Shown here: positions 52,913 through 62,567 of the stretch, piece after piece | Numbering within the stretch: the first letter of the stretch is position 1 | Layout of the letters: every line of letters starts with the position of its first letter | NCBI RefSeq assembly: GCF_900103915.1 | Contig: NZ_FNIG01000008.1 | Coordinates: 1 to 64,000 of the forward strand | DNA: 64,000 nucleotides | Reading direction: 5' to 3' | Source of the DNA: Tenuibacillus multivorans | GTDB taxonomy: Bacteria; Bacillota; Bacilli; Bacillales; Alkalibacillaceae | The notes under the pieces: model-generated | What the model saw: the letters and a program-made list of their open reading frames with translations, nothing else | Database searches by the model: none | Told to the model about the DNA's origin: nothing | Translations under genes and position numbers: made by a program

Positions 52913-53932
52913 TCATTCTTCAAAACCAATGACACTATCCCCTCGAACAGGATTTTTGTCTCCTTCAAATTTTATTCGAATAGATGTTGCTTCTGCCCAA
53001 TTTGGTCCATCAGCAGCATGGAAATGGATATGGGGTTCACTGGAATTACCTGAGTTCCCTACTTGACCTAGTAAATCACCGGTCTCCACGACATCCCCTT
53101 CCGTTACTTCTAAGCTCCCTGGCCTCAAATGCGCTATTACACTGTATTCATTGTGGTCATGCTCAATGATGACATGGTTACCCAATGGATTTTCAGCATT
53201 TGTATCAACTGTTGGTGTATTGTCTTCGATACCATTCTCAACTGATACAACCACACCTCCATTTGGAGCAATGACGTCTTTACCATACACGAAGTAACTC
53301 TCATTATCAGTTGGATCACCATCAAACGAATAACCATCTTTAACAATCATTAAATCATAGGCATATCTTTGATTTTCTAAGGCGTAATGATAGTTAACTA
53401 ATTCGTTTGTACCGCCCCAAAACGTAAACCATTCACCTTTAAAAGGCATTTGATAAGTATTTTGCGTATACTCCTTATCTGTTTCCGGATGAGATGAAAT
53501 TAGCATCAATTGAAGTCCATGTATCGTTAAATCGTCTGAAAAATGACCACGTATTCCTTTATCACCTTGGTCACTTAACCATTGATATTCCGTTACATTT
53601 TGATAAGGCATCTCAGAAATGAGTTTAAAACCTTGAACATTTTGATTAAAATCTATACCTAATACCTTAAATTGATCAAACGTTACCATATTTTTAAATT
53701 CTTCACTCATCTGATTATAAATCGCTTCAAAGTTCCCTTCTAAAAACGCATTAGGGAAATCCTCTACCGTAATCGGTTCATGATACTGTTCTTGTTCTGA
53801 TTCAGTTTTATCTTGTTCTTCCTCAGTTACTGGCTCTTTTTCTTGCTCTGACTGGTTTTGATCAGCATTTTCGTCATTATTTGAACAAGCCACTAAAAAC
53901 AACAATAACATCCCCCACAATACTTTTTTCAC
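52913..53932 (-). CDS. M23-family peptidoglycan peptidase, lipoprotein
   Basis: The 339-residue protein has a lipobox LVAC (Cys16), a Glu/Gln-rich linker and a DUF3887-like alpha/beta domain (about 55-160). The C-terminal M23 (LytM) domain has a first His region NHVIIEHDHN, a turn PGSLEVTEGDVVETGDLLGQVG and the catalytic HIHFHA. It would cut peptide cross-bridges of the cell wall. The zinc ligands appear intact, so it is probably active. Confidence 0.9.
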   Translation of the reverse strand: MKKVLWGMLLLFLVACSNNDENADQNQSEQEKEPVTEEEQDKTESEQEQYHEPITVEDFPNAFLEGNFEAIYNQMSEEFKNMVTFDQFKVLGIDFNQNVQGFKLISEMPYQNVTEYQWLSDQGDKGIRGHFSDDLTIHGLQLMLISSHPETDKEYTQNTYQMPFKGEWFTFWGGTNELVNYHYALENQRYAYDLMIVKDGYSFDGDPTDNESYFVYGKDVIAPNGGVVVSVENGIEDNTPTVDTNAENPLGNHVIIEHDHNEYSVIAHLRPGSLEVTEGDVVETGDLLGQVGNSGNSSEPHIHFHAADGPNWAEATSIRIKFEGDKNPVRGDSVIGFEE

Positions 53933-53994
53933 TGCACTCGCTCCCTTTGGATAATCTCACATCATTATACCAAAGTATTCCTAAAGGTCATATA

Positions 53995-54771
53995 CTATAT
54001 TAAACTAATTGATTTCAAACCGTGGTAGATACCATCATCTTCAACTGAATTCGTCACATATCTTGCTGCCTTTTTAGCCAGTTCATGCCCATTTCCCATC
54101 GCAAAGCTATGTTCGATTTGATTTAACATCTCTAGGTCGTTTAAGGCATCTCCAAATGCGACTTGATTTTCTTTTGGAATACCTAATTGCTCGATAATTT
54201 TTTCAATGCCTTCTGCCTTTGAACCACCTGCTGGAATAATATCGACCGAAAATGGATGCCAACGCGTAAACTCAAATTCATCAAATTTATTTTGATACGG
54301 CTGTTCTTCTCCTTTTTCACAAAAAAGTAACGCCTGATATAACACTCTATCCTTATAATTCGGATCATGGCCTGGTAGCTTATCAATTTTAAGTGAGGCA
54401 ATACTTTCATGGATATATTCATGCTCAGGAACATTAGCTTTCATATCCTCATGATCCATATAAACCACAGGGTGATTATTGGAAACGGCCAAATCAGTTA
54501 AGCCATCCAAGGCTACTTTATTAAGTGGATTTTTAAAGATAACTTCTCCCCTTAAAACAACATATTGTCCATTATAGCTTACATATGTATCGATTCCGAG
54601 TTCTTCACGAAGTTCTCTAAACATAAACGGCGCCCTACCAGTCGCAATTGCCACCTCATGACCTTCTTTTTTTAATGTTGCGATCGCTTGTTTTGTACTT
54701 TTAGGTAGCTGTTTATCCTGATCAAGTAGAGTGCCGTCTATATCGAAAAAAATGATATGTTTTTGATTCAT
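53995..54771 (-). CDS. HAD-superfamily Cof-type phosphatase
   Basis: The 258-residue protein has the HAD motifs in order: FFDIDGTLLDQD (nucleophile Asp10, Asp12), IATGRAPFM (motif II Thr), Lys in GGSKAEGIE (motif III) and VAFGDALNDLEML (motif IV). The cap domain is of the C2 type, as in Cof proteins that dephosphorylate sugar or nucleotide phosphates. The substrate is unknown. No operon partners are apparent. Confidence 0.92.
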   Translation of the reverse strand: MNQKHIIFFDIDGTLLDQDKQLPKSTKQAIATLKKEGHEVAIATGRAPFMFRELREELGIDTYVSYNGQYVVLRGEVIFKNPLNKVALDGLTDLAVSNNHPVVYMDHEDMKANVPEHEYIHESIASLKIDKLPGHDPNYKDRVLYQALLFCEKGEEQPYQNKFDEFEFTRWHPFSVDIIPAGGSKAEGIEKIIEQLGIPKENQVAFGDALNDLEMLNQIEHSFAMGNGHELAKKAARYVTNSVEDDGIYHGLKSISLI

Positions 54772-54892
54772 TTCTATTCCTCCATGTCTTTTTAAATCTC
54801 ACATAAAAATAATATCATGACTTTAAATAAAAAAGAATGCCGATATTTAAATCACATAGATTACTTATGCTGATAGAAATGATAAATTAAAA

Positions 54893-54922
54893 ACACGTGA
54901 ACTCAATTGTGAATTCACGTGT
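54893..54922 (-). terminator. Terminator of the MFS efflux gene
   Basis: On the minus strand ACACGTGA pairs with TCACGTGT around an inner palindromic region, followed by TTTTTAATTT. Confidence 0.8.
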
Positions 54923-54944
54923 CCTTAAAACTGTGCTATGCTAC

Positions 54945-56399
54945 TTAAGCTAATGGCTTGCTTTGACTTGAAATTTTCTTCTGTAGAAAAAATGATAAAA
55001 ACATGGCTACAAAAGAAAGTACCGTTGCAACGATAAACGCTATATTATAGCCATTGATTAAAGCGTTATTGGCTATTTGTTCTTTTATCTCAGCTTGTGA
55101 CCCTTGTAAGGCCGACATATCTGGATTATAACGCTCAGCACCTGTCGTCATAACTGTAATTAATATAGCCGTACCTATGGAAGCAGATACTTGTTGCAGT
55201 GTATTGGCCATAGCCGTCCCGTGAGCATTCCATTCTTGCGGTAGTTGATTCAATCCATTCGTCATAACAGGCATCATCGCCAATGATAGTCCAAACATTC
55301 GAATAGCGTACACAATAACTAAAAACGTAAATGATGTTTCCATGGATAAATTCGTAAACATTAAGGTTGTGATCCCTACAATAGCAAGACCAGGGATAGC
55401 TAATTTTCGTGCACCTAACTTATCAAACAGCATTCCCGTTACTGGAGACATAATCCCCATCACAATAGCACCAGGAAGTAACATTAGTCCTGATTCCAAA
55501 GCCGTAAAACCACGAGTATTTTGCATATACAACGGGAGCATGGTCTCAGCCCCTATCATGGACATCATAACAATCATCGTAATGACTAATGATATCGTAT
55601 AAATATTAAATTTAAACACTCTAAATTCTAGCATAGGTGTTTTCAATTTAAGTTGACGCCAAATAAACAAGGCTAGAATTACTATACCACCAATAATGCT
55701 AATGAGTACGCGCTCATTTGTCCAACCAGCATCTCCTGCACTACTAAATCCAAATAATAATCCACCAAAACCAAATGAAGATAAAATAATAGAAATAATA
55801 TCAATTTTAGGGTACGACAGTTTCGTTACATTCTTTATGACAAAGATGGCCACAATTAAAGTCATAATGGCTATTGGTAATACCACATAGAATAACGAGC
55901 GCCATGAATTATACTCTAATAGCCAACCAGATAAAGTCGGTCCTATTGCAGGAGCAAATGAAATCACTAATCCTGCAAATCCCATTGCTTTTCCACGCTT
56001 ATCTCTAGGAAAAATCGTTAACGTAACTGTCATCATTAACGGAAGCATAATTCCACAGCCGGCAGCTTGAATGACACGTGCCGTTAATAATAACGGAAAA
56101 CTATGAGATATAGATGCCACAAAGGTTCCGAGAATAAAAACACTGATTGCTGTTAAGAAAATTTTTCGAGTTGAAAAACGCTCAATTAAAAATGCTGATA
56201 TCGGAATCATAACCCCATTTGTTAGTAAAAAAGCTGTCGTTAACCATTGAACTTTATTCTCTGTAATATTAAAATCGTCCATAATACTCGGTAAAGCTGT
56301 TGCTAACAAAGTTTCATTTAATAAAGCAAAAAACGCACCGACAAGCATAACAGCAAGCATCGGTGCTTTTTTTATTTGATCTGTATTAACTTCTGACAT
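54945..56399 (-). CDS. MFS multidrug efflux transporter, DHA2 (14-TM) type
   Basis: The start is the ATG at 56399 with GAGAGGATTG upstream, giving 484 residues and 14 predicted helices. Motif A-like ARVIQAAGCGIMLPLMM, the conserved LNETLLATALPSIM near the start and motif C GPTLSGWL mark a DHA2/EmrB-type drug:H+ antiporter. It begins just upstream of the TetR stop codon, so regulator and pump are translationally linked. Confidence 0.92.
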   Translation of the reverse strand: MSEVNTDQIKKAPMLAVMLVGAFFALLNETLLATALPSIMDDFNITENKVQWLTTAFLLTNGVMIPISAFLIERFSTRKIFLTAISVFILGTFVASISHSFPLLLTARVIQAAGCGIMLPLMMTVTLTIFPRDKRGKAMGFAGLVISFAPAIGPTLSGWLLEYNSWRSLFYVVLPIAIMTLIVAIFVIKNVTKLSYPKIDIISIILSSFGFGGLLFGFSSAGDAGWTNERVLISIIGGIVILALFIWRQLKLKTPMLEFRVFKFNIYTISLVITMIVMMSMIGAETMLPLYMQNTRGFTALESGLMLLPGAIVMGIMSPVTGMLFDKLGARKLAIPGLAIVGITTLMFTNLSMETSFTFLVIVYAIRMFGLSLAMMPVMTNGLNQLPQEWNAHGTAMANTLQQVSASIGTAILITVMTTGAERYNPDMSALQGSQAEIKEQIANNALINGYNIAFIVATVLSFVAMFLSFFLQKKISSQSKPLA

Positions 56400-56404
56400 A
56401 TTTA

Positions 56405-57265
56405 TCAATCCTCTCCAACGTATCTATCTAATAAACGCTCCATTAGTTCAAAGTCTTCTTCTAATTCACTTTCATTCTTCAAATAAACAATCAATGCTTC
56501 CAGTAAAAATACTTTTGGGTTTTCCTTGAATATTTCATCATGAATTAATTGTAATGACGATTCTATTTTTTCTATTTCTGTGTTCGATATATTTAATTTT
56601 GTTATCTTTTCTCTAATAATGCTTAATCGATTTTCAAGCTCTTCTTCTATGTCAAATTCACCGAATAATTGTTCATCTAGAACTGGTTCAACATCCAATA
56701 AAGATTGAACAATGGCATCCATACTGACGGCGATCAAATTTGCGAGTTTTCTTACATTTACAAATTGCCGTTTGAAAACGATTGTGAAGACATACTCTTT
56801 CAGAATACCTTCAAGTATGGTCACAACATCCGAAATATACGGTGAGACTTTATATCCGTAAGTATCAAATAAAATCTCTTTATGAATATTGATCATTGTT
56901 TTCCTGAATTTTTCCATAACCTTTGTAATTTGTTCACTTTCATGAGGTGGAAAATCTCGAAAAATAACATTAAAAAATTCACGATTCTTCATCCAATGAT
57001 CAAGTTCGTGACTCAGTTTTTTTATAAAAATTTCACGTTTGGATATACCCTCTATATCCATTTGTGCACTCACTTGTTTAACCATTTCATCGTAATTACT
57101 TTTTAGAATTTCAATTAATAAGCTTTCTTTTGTATCAAAGTGCTTATAAAAAGCACCTTTAGAGATACCGGATGAATTCGCAATTTCCTGTACCGAAGTT
57201 TGCTGAAATCCCTTCTTAGAAAATAGTATCGTGCCATGATGGAGTAATTTACTTCTAATACTTAT
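56405..57265 (-). CDS. TetR-family repressor with a non-AUG start
   Basis: The usual start at 57085 would give a protein without a DNA-binding domain. The frame stays open upstream and encodes a normal TetR helix-turn-helix (FSKKGFQQTSVQEIANSS, GISKGAFYKHFDTKESLL). The only good initiation signal is AGGGGG followed eight bases later by ATA at 57265, or by ATT at 57268; no ATG, GTG or TTG is in frame. The full product would be about 286 residues, with the expected start SIRSKLLHHGTILF. It precedes the MFS pump and should repress it. Confidence 0.85.
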   Translation of the reverse strand: MSIRSKLLHHGTILFSKKGFQQTSVQEIANSSGISKGAFYKHFDTKESLLIEILKSNYDEMVKQVSAQMDIEGISKREIFIKKLSHELDHWMKNREFFNVIFRDFPPHESEQITKVMEKFRKTMINIHKEILFDTYGYKVSPYISDVVTILEGILKEYVFTIVFKRQFVNVRKLANLIAVSMDAIVQSLLDVEPVLDEQLFGEFDIEEELENRLSIIREKITKLNISNTEIEKIESSLQLIHDEIFKENPKVFLLEALIVYLKNESELEEDFELMERLLDRYVGED

Positions 57266-57282
57266 AATAATAACCCCCTAAA

Positions 57283-57317
57283 ACTAATAAGTCACACTTA
57301 GTAACCAATTAGTCACA
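57283..57317. promoter_or_regulatory. Candidate TetR operator repeats
   Basis: ACTAATAAGTCACACTTAGT and, overlapping its right side, GTAACCAATTAGTCAC are dyads directly upstream of the TetR gene. The shared TTAGT/AGTCAC parts suggest two operator half-sites for autoregulation. Confidence 0.5.
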
Positions 57318-57409
57318 AAAGCTATACTAATACGTTATTCCGAATTTGTCAATTCGTTAAACGATTGATACGCCTAATAAAATTTGAATAATTTTATAAC
57401 GTGCAAAAA

Positions 57410-57445
57410 ACCGCCAATGATATGTCATGGGACATCATTGGCGGT
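57410..57445 (-). terminator. Terminator of the LLM oxidoreductase gene
   Basis: On the minus strand ACCGCCAATGAT pairs perfectly with ATCATTGGCGGT around a 12-base loop, followed by TTTTTTG. Confidence 0.92.
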
Positions 57446-57451
57446 ACTCAA

Positions 57452-58444
57452 TTACAATAATTCCTCTGCTAATAACCGGTAGACATTTAAACGTTTTTCT
57501 TGTGAATGTGGAATGCTAACAATCATTGCCTCATCAAAACCATATCGCTCTTGTTCCTCTCGTAATGTTTCAGCAACACCTTTAGCTGAACCGACTAAGT
57601 GAAGCTTACGATTTTCTTCAATTCGCATTCGATCAATTTCTGTTAACGGATAATTCTTAGCCTCTTCAGGTGTTAAAGCTTGAGAAATTCGGCCTTTCAT
57701 TAACATTAAGCGGGATATATCTTGTGGACCTGCTTCAAATTCCGCTTCTTCAGCCGTTTCCGCCACCGTTACCATATACGAGACACTGATGTCGTTTTTT
57801 TCCATAAAAGATGATGCCTCAAAATTCACTTTATAAGTATCTAAAATTTCCTTGGATAACTCGCCATTGAAAAACTGCGCAAATGAATAGCCTACTCCCA
57901 TACGTCCGGCCTGCATGGCACTATTTCCACTTGAACCTAATAGCCAAGCCTCAGGTAACACCACATCTGAAGGTGTAGCGATTGTTTGATTATAAAGAGC
58001 GTCATCAGGTTGCTCATCATTGATCAGCTGTAAAGCTATTTCAAATTTTTCGTACATATTATTTAACATAGGCTCGCGCCCTTCAGATAAGGCGTAAATA
58101 CTATTATGATCTCCACCTGGTGCCCGTCCGACACCGAAGTCAATTCGACCTGGTGCGAGGGAACTCAATGTCTTAAACACTTCTGCTAGCTTAAGTGGGG
58201 AATAATGCATCATCATCACTCCACCTGTACCGATACGAATATGATTTGTTTTGGCAGCAAGGTGGGCAGCTGATACCTCAGGTGCTGAACTTGCAAATGC
58301 ATCTGTACCATGATGCTCCGCCATCCACATCCGATGATAACCTAATTCGTCTGCTAAAATGGCCAATTCTTCTGCCTTCTTTAAAGCGTCAGCTGGGGTA
58401 TTGCCTTTCGTAATGGGTGCTTGATCTAGAACACTTAATCTCAT
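57452..58444 (-). CDS. LLM-class flavin-dependent oxidoreductase
   Basis: The 330-residue protein matches bacterial-luciferase-like monooxygenases: LSVLDQAPITKG start, WMAEHH, SSAPEVSAAHLAAKTNHIRIGTGGVMM, and APGRIDFGVGRAPGGD. It uses FMNH2 and oxygen; relatives act on alkanal or unknown substrates and show no light emission. It is a single gene with a strong terminator. Confidence 0.92.
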   Translation of the reverse strand: MRLSVLDQAPITKGNTPADALKKAEELAILADELGYHRMWMAEHHGTDAFASSAPEVSAAHLAAKTNHIRIGTGGVMMMHYSPLKLAEVFKTLSSLAPGRIDFGVGRAPGGDHNSIYALSEGREPMLNNMYEKFEIALQLINDEQPDDALYNQTIATPSDVVLPEAWLLGSSGNSAMQAGRMGVGYSFAQFFNGELSKEILDTYKVNFEASSFMEKNDISVSYMVTVAETAEEAEFEAGPQDISRLMLMKGRISQALTPEEAKNYPLTEIDRMRIEENRKLHLVGSAKGVAETLREEQERYGFDEAMIVSIPHSQEKRLNVYRLLAEELL

Positions 58445-58594
58445 CTATAAACGTCCTTTCCTTTAAAACATCACTACACATAAATATAAAACAACCATTC
58501 ACTAAACGTCTAATAAAGCGTTTGTCCTATTTCATTTCTATCTTGAAATCATGTATATTAGGGATTGTGACTATCTATTTTGGAGACATTGATT

Positions 58595-58812
58595 ATGACA
58601 GAACAAAAATCATTAACACCCTTAAAAACACTATTATTTGCCTTTCATGTGACTAATGCGCTAATCATTTTTTTACCAGTGTATTTAAACGATAAATTAA
58701 ACTATACGCAAGTTGATGGGTACTAGCAGTCGGCCCATTAGCATCTATTGTGTCACAGATCTTTTGGGGTTATATGAGTGATAAGTACAAAACGGTTAAA
58801 AAGATAACATAG
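58595..58812 (+). pseudogene. Frameshifted remnant of an MFS transporter N-terminus
   Basis: From an ATG after GGAGA, 43 codons give an MFS-like start (LKTLLFAFHVTNALIIFLPVYL), then TAG. One base out of frame the family sequence goes on (LAVGPLASIVSQIFWGYMSD, KYKTVKKI) until another TAG. Short hydrophobic scraps (LMPLMLSLMMKF) continue to about 58874. The remainder of the protein is deleted, so it is a decayed gene. Confidence 0.8.
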
Positions 58813-58889
58813 GTGCTTATTAAGTTATGCCCTTAATGTTATCATTAATGATGAAGTTTACAGTACTTGATTAGAAGGAATGAATATCC

Positions 58890-61800
58890 ATGATTACTAA
58901 GCCATATATTAAAAATTTGTTTTCAAGCACCATTTATCAAAGGGGCCTACGATATTATAACTTAGGAAAAGTCCAAAATCTGACTTATGATGATTTAGAA
59001 GACTGCTGGGAAGCAACGGTTCTTGGAAGTGAGCCTTACCATGTAAACATCCAAAACCTAGATCATACCATTTCATACACTTGCAGCTGCCCCGCTCATG
59101 ACCAATATGGAAGCTGTAAACATTCTGTTGCTGTGTTATTAGAAATCGCTGATAACGAAGAGCAAGAACTAACGCAACCAACTCAAAGGCCTATAACATT
59201 TAGTGATTATCTAAAACAGACTAAATCTAACCCTATTCGTAGAAATACTTCAAGAGATTTCTCATCCGAAATGATTGATATCTTTACAAATCGGTATCAA
59301 TCGGATGATTTAGACCTTGACTATACATCTAGTCGACAGCCATTACAATTAGAATTTACACTTAAGCCTCAAATTCAAGCATTTGTAGGTGACTTTCTTT
59401 CTGTAGAAATGAAGGTTGGTGTTGACCGGACCTACGTAGTTAAAAACTTAAAGGAATTTTTGAAGAGTTTAGCTTGGAAGAAAGAACATTATTTTACACC
59501 TAACTTTATCTATGATCCAGAACTTCATTATTTTAAGGACGAGGATCAAGAGGTTATCGATATTCTATTAGACATTTATAGAAACGAACGTTTTTATGAG
59601 AATAAATTCTATCCTGCATCTAACCAAAGAGGAATGACGATTCCACCATTTTTTGCAAAACAATTTTTGCCTAAAATAGTCAACCATCGTTGCTCATATG
59701 AGGGGCGAATTGAAAAATATCGTCAAATATACTGGCATGTCGATGAGGTTCCATTTGAATTTTCTTTAAAAGATATTAAGCAGAACTATGTCCTTAACTA
59801 TAATTCTTTAAACCAAAGCCAATATTATAAAGAATATGGAGTTATTCAAGTTGATCATAACTTCTATGACCTTAATCGATATCAAAAAAATGTAATGGAC
59901 CAACTCTATCAATTACTTAATACATCTCAAAAGCCACAGATTCCAATTAAACAACATCAAATCGATACCTTTATATCACAAGTGTTACCAAATTTAAGGC
60001 AGATTGGTAACGTCAAGCTTTCCAAACAGGTAGAAAAATCCATCGTGAACCCTCCACTTCACGCAACGATGCACCTTGATCGTGAAGAGGAGCGTTTGAC
60101 GGCTAATATTCAATATAGATACGGAAATATCGTTATTGATCCCATGCAGCCTGAAAAAATGCAAAAGCCACATGCTGATCAAATTTTATTACGTGATGCT
60201 AAGAAAGAACAAGAAGTCATGCGTGTAATCGAACATGCAGCCTTTAAATATAATGGGTCTGAGCTCTATCTGGAGAAGGAGGATGAAATCTTTAGTTTCC
60301 TTTATGAACTCCTTCCTCAATTCGAAGATTATTTGGACATTTACCTGACGCGACCGGTAAAGAATTGGTTGTGGGATGATTTGACATACCCAACTGTCAA
60401 TGTCGACCTTGAATCAAGTGAAGATTTCTTAGAGATTAATTTTGATCTAGGTGATGTTGAACAAGGTGAAATCAATCATATTTTACAATCCGTTGTTGAG
60501 AAAAAGCGTTATTACCGTTTACCTAATGGGGCATTTGTTCCACTACAAGATGAATCGTTATCCGAAGTGACTCATTTGTTTGATGAATTACGACTGAAAC
60601 CAGATGACATGAACGATGGCAAGCTCCAGTTACCAGCTTACCGTGGCCTTCAGATTGACGAGGCCGTCTCTCAAGGACTTAAAACGAATTATAACGAGAC
60701 ATTCAATCAGCTCGTTCACGATATCAAACATCCTGAAGAGTTATCATTTACCATACCAACCTCATTAAAAGCTGATTTACGTGATTATCAAAATGTCGGA
60801 TTTCAGTGGATGAAGTCGTTAAGTCGTTATCGTTTCGGTGGAATATTAGCGGATGATATGGGATTAGGTAAAACCTTACAAAGTATTGCGTTTCTACTGT
60901 CAGAAATTGAGGAAAAACGTGATGACAGACCAGCATTAGTGGTATCACCTGCTTCACTCGTCTACAATTGGCAGGCTGAATTTGAAAAATTTGCGCCATC
61001 AATGAATATCAGGGTGATCAGTGGAAGCATTGCCGAACGGAAGGAACTTCTACAAAACCTTGATAATGTCGACGTGATCATGACATCTTATCCGTTAATA
61101 CGCCAGGATGTAGAGTTCTATCGTGAACTAGAGTTTTCTACTTTAATTTTAGACGAAGCACAGGCAATCAAAAATGATACAACAAAACAAGCAAAAGCCA
61201 TTCGCGAAATACGAGCAGCTCGACGCTTTGCATTAAGTGGAACACCGATTGAGAATTCACTCGATGAATTATGGTCTATATTTGATGTGATTTTACCCGG
61301 ATTTTTCCCGAATAAAAAGGAATTCCGTAATCTACCACAAGAACAAATATCACGTATGAGTCGACCGTTTATTTTACGTCGAGTTAAGCAGGATGTGTTA
61401 ACCGAATTGCCGGACAAAATTGAATCTGTCCAACACTCGGAATTAACAATAGAACAAAAACAGCTTTATCTCGGCTACCTTGAACAAATTCAAGGCGAGG
61501 CTGCTGATGCTATTTCAACAGAAGGTTTTCAAAAAAGTCGAATGAGAATTTTAGCAGGACTCACGCGTCTTAGACAGCTGTGCTGCCACCCCTCACTTTT
61601 CATTGAAAATTATGAGGGAGAATCAGGAAAACTTAATCAATTATTTGACATGGTGAATACAGCAAGAGAAAACGACCACCGTATCTTAATCTTTTCGCAA
61701 TTTTCTAGCATGCTGAAAATCATCCATGATGAACTTCAAGCAATGGGAAGAGATGTCTTTTATTTAGATGGTCAAACACCCTCAAAAGACAGAGTTAAGA

Positions 61801-62135
61801 TGGTTGAACGATTTAATCAAGGCGAAAAAGATATATTCCTTATTTCCTTAAAAGCTGGAGGAACAGGCCTTAACTTAACTGGTGCCGATACCGTTATTTT
61901 ATACGATCTTTGGTGGAACCCGGCTGTAGAAGAACAAGCAGCTGGACGTGCCCATCGAATGGGTCAGAAAAACGTTGTACAGGTTCACCGCTTGGTTACG
62001 AAAGGTACAATCGAAGAAAAGATATACGCACTCCAACAACGTAAGCGGGAACTGATTGAAAATGTGATTCAACCTGGTGAAACGATGTTCCAAAGCTTAA
62101 GCGAAGATGAAATACGAGAACTGCTTAACGTATAA
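58890..62135 (+). CDS. SNF2-family DEAD/DEAH-box helicase
   Basis: The 1081-residue protein has an N-terminal SWIM zinc finger (YTCSCPAHDQYGSCKHSVAV, residues 52-72), a bacterial SNF2-associated region, then SNF2_N from about 628 with Walker A DDMGLGKTLQS and DEAQ box LILDEAQAIKN. The helicase C domain follows, with ILIFSQFSSML, SLKAGGTGLNLTGAD and the arginine finger AAGRAHRMGQ. It is an ATP-driven DNA translocase that remodels protein-DNA complexes; a specific role is unknown. Confidence 0.94.
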   Translation: MITKPYIKNLFSSTIYQRGLRYYNLGKVQNLTYDDLEDCWEATVLGSEPYHVNIQNLDHTISYTCSCPAHDQYGSCKHSVAVLLEIADNEEQELTQPTQRPITFSDYLKQTKSNPIRRNTSRDFSSEMIDIFTNRYQSDDLDLDYTSSRQPLQLEFTLKPQIQAFVGDFLSVEMKVGVDRTYVVKNLKEFLKSLAWKKEHYFTPNFIYDPELHYFKDEDQEVIDILLDIYRNERFYENKFYPASNQRGMTIPPFFAKQFLPKIVNHRCSYEGRIEKYRQIYWHVDEVPFEFSLKDIKQNYVLNYNSLNQSQYYKEYGVIQVDHNFYDLNRYQKNVMDQLYQLLNTSQKPQIPIKQHQIDTFISQVLPNLRQIGNVKLSKQVEKSIVNPPLHATMHLDREEERLTANIQYRYGNIVIDPMQPEKMQKPHADQILLRDAKKEQEVMRVIEHAAFKYNGSELYLEKEDEIFSFLYELLPQFEDYLDIYLTRPVKNWLWDDLTYPTVNVDLESSEDFLEINFDLGDVEQGEINHILQSVVEKKRYYRLPNGAFVPLQDESLSEVTHLFDELRLKPDDMNDGKLQLPAYRGLQIDEAVSQGLKTNYNETFNQLVHDIKHPEELSFTIPTSLKADLRDYQNVGFQWMKSLSRYRFGGILADDMGLGKTLQSIAFLLSEIEEKRDDRPALVVSPASLVYNWQAEFEKFAPSMNIRVISGSIAERKELLQNLDNVDVIMTSYPLIRQDVEFYRELEFSTLILDEAQAIKNDTTKQAKAIREIRAARRFALSGTPIENSLDELWSIFDVILPGFFPNKKEFRNLPQEQISRMSRPFILRRVKQDVLTELPDKIESVQHSELTIEQKQLYLGYLEQIQGEAADAISTEGFQKSRMRILAGLTRLRQLCCHPSLFIENYEGESGKLNQLFDMVNTARENDHRILIFSQFSSMLKIIHDELQAMGRDVFYLDGQTPSKDRVKMVERFNQGEKDIFLISLKAGGTGLNLTGADTVILYDLWWNPAVEEQAAGRAHRMGQKNVVQVHRLVTKGTIEEKIYALQQRKRELIENVIQPGETMFQSLSEDEIRELLNV

Positions 62136-62140
62136 TAATC

Positions 62141-62162
62141 TGAGCGAATCAAAATTCGCTCA
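62141..62162 (+). terminator. Terminator of the SNF2 helicase gene
   Basis: TGAGCGAAT pairs with ATTCGCTCA, followed by CCTTTATTC. Confidence 0.78.
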
Positions 62163-62197
62163 CCTTTATTCATTTTGCTTATGTTTTACTTAAAAAG

Positions 62198-62224
62198 CTC
62201 TTAATCACTCTCAAAAATTAAGAG
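62198..62224 (-). terminator. Terminator of the Cys/His-rich protein gene
   Basis: On the minus strand CTCTTAAT pairs with ATTAAGAG, followed by CTTTTTAAG. Confidence 0.75.
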
Positions 62225-62225
62225 A

Positions 62226-62513
62226 TTAACATCCACAGTCCCATTTTTGCTTATGCTTTTTAGATTCCCATACATCAATGTTAGGATGATGCTTCTTTTT
62301 CATTTTCCTTTTAATATAATAATCGCCACAACCACATTCACAATATCTATAATGTTTTTTCTCATCGTGTTGTCTTACCTTGTCTATTTCATGGGAATTT
62401 TTAAGAGGCTCTAATTTCAGGTGATGTCTGTCATATTCACAACAGCAGTCATCATCACAACAGATCTCCTCAATAAGTTTCCTTAAATAATAATGGTCCC
62501 ATTTACTAAGCAT
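62226..62513 (-). CDS. Cys/His-rich small protein of unknown function
   Basis: The 95-residue protein has three Cys-rich patches (ICCDDDCCCEYD near 17-28, YCECGCGDYY near 57-66, and a WDCGC end), many His and a basic middle. The composition fits a spore-coat or metal-binding protein, but I know no named family. The ribosome site GAAAGGG is adequate. Its own terminator follows. Confidence 0.6.
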   Translation of the reverse strand: MLSKWDHYYLRKLIEEICCDDDCCCEYDRHHLKLEPLKNSHEIDKVRQHDEKKHYRYCECGCGDYYIKRKMKKKHHPNIDVWESKKHKQKWDCGC

Positions 62514-62567
62514 ATGACTGACCCTTTCTCAATGAATCTACCAATATACTATTAGAAATATGATTAA

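Noticed and set aside
58595-58812. Selenocysteine or programmed frameshift in the MFS remnant
   Set aside because: The stop is TAG and the downstream part is deleted, so simple decay explains it.
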